Shown here: one piece after another, positions 62,274 to 64,000 of the stretch
How the letters are laid out: the number at the start of each line of letters is the position of its first letter
Position numbering within the stretch: the stretch's first letter is position 1
Assembly: GCF_947495845.1 (NCBI RefSeq)
Contig: NZ_CANMAO010000002.1
Location: 124,001-188,000 of the forward strand
Length of the DNA: 64,000 bases
From: an uncultured Endozoicomonas sp.
Lineage (GTDB): Bacteria > Pseudomonadota > Gammaproteobacteria > Pseudomonadales > Endozoicomonadaceae
Reading direction: 5' to 3'
The notes under the pieces: model-generated
Told to the model about the DNA's origin: nothing
Database searches by the model: none
What the model saw: only the letters and a program-made list of their open reading frames with translations
Position numbers and translations under genes: made by a program

Positions 62274-62320
62274 TAACATCGATTAACAGATTTTTTTATC
62301 GCAAATGTTAATCGATGTTA
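62274..62320. repeat. Perfect 15-bp inverted repeat
   Basis: TAACATCGATTAACA (62274-62288) and its exact reverse complement TGTTAATCGATGTTA (62306-62320) are separated by 17 nt. It lies 24 nt past the stop of the LysR gene. It can form a strong hairpin but lacks a T run on the minus strand, so it may be an operator pair or a stem in RNA rather than a simple terminator. Confidence 0.75.
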
Positions 62321-62343
62321 TTCTGTGTAATTTCTGATCGCTA

Positions 62344-63270
62344 TCACTTGATGGATTTGATGATCTGACGCAGCCATTGATGGGCAGAATCATGGTGCAA
62401 TAGTGGGCTCCACGCCATGGATAAGTCGAAAGACGGAATTTCAAAGGGCGGCGGCACCACGGCAATTTTAGTGTTAAACCGCTCCATCTCTGCAAGTTTG
62501 CTTGGCAGTGTGGCGATCAAATCATTCTGCGCACTCAGCAACATGGCCACTTGATAGTGTCGGGTGAATACGCTGATTTTCCGCTTTTTACCAACAGCAG
62601 CCAGCGCTTCATCCACCCAACCAAGCCTTTGCACATCTTCAGGGTTAACACCGACACCAACTCCCATGCCCGTTTTACTGGCCCAGATATGCTGAGAAGC
62701 CAGGTACGCATCAAGAGTGAACTTGTGAAAAATCGGGTTATCACGACTGATGACACAAGAAAAATCATCCTGCCAAATCCTCATCTGATGAAACGACTGC
62801 GGCAGACTATCGAAGCGGTTGATCGCCATATCCACCCACCCCTGTTCAACATCGTGAAAACTGACGTCACTGGGCGTCAATATATCAAGCGTGACATTCG
62901 GTGCATTGGCACGTACTTTTTGCAACACCATGGGAATCAGCGTGGACTCTGCATAGTCCGAAGCCATAATCCGGAATACCCGCTGACTGCTTTCCGGCAC
63001 AAAATCTTCTTTGGGCTGGATGGTTTTCTCCATGGCCAATAACGCTTCACGGATAAGAGGCTGCAACTCCAGCGCTCGTTCCGTGGGTGTCATACCATCG
63101 CTGGTACGAATCAATAATGGATCACCAAAAAGCTCCCTTAGTCGTCTAAGCCCATTGCTCATGGCGGGTTGCGTTATGCCTAACTGCTCAGCTGCCCGGG
63201 TCACATTGCGCTCCCTTAACAGTACATCCAGATAAACCATCAAATTCAGATCGACGCGTGCAATATTCAT
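62344..63270 (-). CDS. LysR-family transcriptional regulator
   Basis: A 308-aa regulator. N-terminal winged helix-turn-helix (LNLMVYLDVLLRERNVTRAA then QLGITQPAMSNGLRRLRELF) binds DNA; the substrate-binding domain follows (FRIMASDYAESTLIPMVLQK). It diverges from aceA with about 137 bp between, the classic layout for a LysR protein controlling the neighbouring gene, so it may sense a shunt-related metabolite. Sequence resembles the NodD-like branch. Ligand unknown. Confidence 0.93.
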   Translation of the reverse strand: MNIARVDLNLMVYLDVLLRERNVTRAAEQLGITQPAMSNGLRRLRELFGDPLLIRTSDGMTPTERALELQPLIREALLAMEKTIQPKEDFVPESSQRVFRIMASDYAESTLIPMVLQKVRANAPNVTLDILTPSDVSFHDVEQGWVDMAINRFDSLPQSFHQMRIWQDDFSCVISRDNPIFHKFTLDAYLASQHIWASKTGMGVGVGVNPEDVQRLGWVDEALAAVGKKRKISVFTRHYQVAMLLSAQNDLIATLPSKLAEMERFNTKIAVVPPPFEIPSFDLSMAWSPLLHHDSAHQWLRQIIKSIK

Positions 63271-63407
63271 TTTCTAAATACCCGAGATAACTCTTATAAA
63301 TTACCAGAATTAAGGCTTTGTGTTTAGCATTCAGTCCTGAAATCAAACACATGTTTGAATTTGTAGGTCGTATAATTACACCTCGGTTTTCGGAGGAGAA
63401 AAATAAG

Positions 63408-64000
63408 ATGGCTCAATACAACCGCGCTGAAGAAATTGCCCGCATCGAGAAAGACTGGGCAGAAAATCCACGCTGGAAAAACGTAAAAAGAACCTACACG
63501 GCAGAAGACGTTGTTCGTCTGCGCGGCTCTGTAAAAATTGAAAACACACTGGCTCGCCAGGGCGCTGAAAAGCTGTGGGATCTCGTTTACGGTAATCAAT
63601 CCAAAAAAGGTTATGTCAACTGCTTGGGCGCGCTGACCGGTGGTCAAGCTGTTCAGCAGGTTAAAGCTGGCATCGAAGCCATCTACCTGTCCGGCTGGCA
63701 GGTGGCTGCGGATAACAACTCCGCCAGCACCATGTACCCAGACCAATCTCTGTACCCGGTAGACTCTGTTCCTGCCGTTGTTAAGCGCATCAACAACAGC
63801 TTCCGTCGTGCTGACCAGGTTCAGTGGAAAACAGGCAAGCAGCCAGGTGACGAAAACTACGTTGAAATGTTTGCACCTATCGTTGCGGATGCTGAAGCCG
63901 GTTTCGGCGGCGTTCTGAACGCTTACGAACTGATGAAAAGCATGATCGAAGCAGGCGCAGCCGGCGTTCACTTTGAAGACCAGCTGGCTTCTGTGAAGAA
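63408..64000 (+). CDS. aceA: Isocitrate lyase, 5' part
   Basis: Splits isocitrate into glyoxylate and succinate, the first step of the glyoxylate shunt. The 197 visible codons start [20 protein letters not shown] and hold [40 protein letters not shown] and [20 protein letters not shown]; the catalytic Cys region lies outside. GGAGGAG precedes ATG 63408. A TATAAT at 63371-63376 may be the -10; no good -35 is seen, consistent with activator control by the divergent LysR protein. Confidence 0.97.
   Translation, partial: MAQYNRAEEIARIEKDWAENPRWKNVKRTYTAEDVVRLRGSVKIENTLARQGAEKLWDLVYGNQSKKGYVNCLGALTGGQAVQQVKAGIEAIYLSGWQVAADNNSASTMYPDQSLYPVDSVPAVVKRINNSFRRADQVQWKTGKQPGDENYVEMFAPIVADAEAGFGGVLNAYELMKSMIEAGAAGVHFEDQLASVK

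Overview
The window holds the larger part of a temperate siphovirus-like prophage (about 1 to 34.9 kb) followed by a stretch of gammaproteobacterial chromosome (about 35.2 to 64 kb). The host block reads aat-bpt-infA / clpA-clpS / icd / mnmA-hflD-purB, a gene order well known from Pseudomonas-type and Oceanospirillales-type gammaproteobacteria. With the very large effector-like gene at 51.8-61.8 kb, an Endozoicomonadaceae/Oceanospirillales host is my best guess. That is inference, not proof.

Prophage, leftward early arm (1-6.05 kb, minus strand). From a promoter near 6.03 kb (PL-like, with an operator over its -10) runs an operon of small genes, an ERF-type single-strand annealing protein, a DnaQ-like exonuclease, a 5-cytosine methyltransferase and many short unknown genes. 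Several gene junctions carry intrinsic terminators whose hairpins contain or touch stop codons, so transcription into this arm probably needs antitermination. At the far left, three imperfect palindromes resembling integron attC sites separate four small genes, one of them frameshifted. The integrase and left attachment site are not in the window.

Prophage, immunity and rightward arm (6.4-13.9 kb). A CI-type repressor and a Cro-like protein diverge around three operator-like sites. The repressor lacks both residues of the S24 catalytic dyad, so it should not self-cleave. An antirepressor-like gene at 12.6 kb offers another route to induction. The rightward leader carries a perfect boxA element followed by hairpins. 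Then come O-like and P-like replication proteins, NinB, an HNH (Ref-like) nuclease, SSB, a PDDEXK-type nuclease and a candidate late regulator.

Prophage, late genes (13.9-34.1 kb). A phage tRNA with anticodon CAU sits between two terminators just before the lysozyme and holin-like genes. Then follow terminase small and large subunits, portal, MuF-type head protein, scaffold, major capsid, head-tail connectors, tail tube, the tail assembly chaperone pair with a -1 slippery A9 run, a BamE-like lipoprotein cargo gene, tape measure, tail tip proteins and a collar-domain tail fibre. The right prophage end is near 34.9-35.2 kb.

Host part. phhB and a coiled-coil gene precede the N-degron/proteolysis group (aat, bpt, clpA, clpS) with infA. 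They are followed by icd, mnmA, hflD, purB, an EmrA/EmrB efflux pair, glcB (malate synthase G), a 3321-codon-class orphan protein, a 43-aa acidic orphan, a LysR regulator and the start of aceA (isocitrate lyase). glcB, icd and aceA together handle the isocitrate branch point and glyoxylate shunt. The giant protein has no signal peptide, one hydrophobic segment, a candidate Cys-His-Asp triad in papain order and a C9 tract at codons 16-19 that could switch it on and off. It is the most interesting undescribed object in the window, with the attC-like cassettes and the non-cleavable immunity circuit next.
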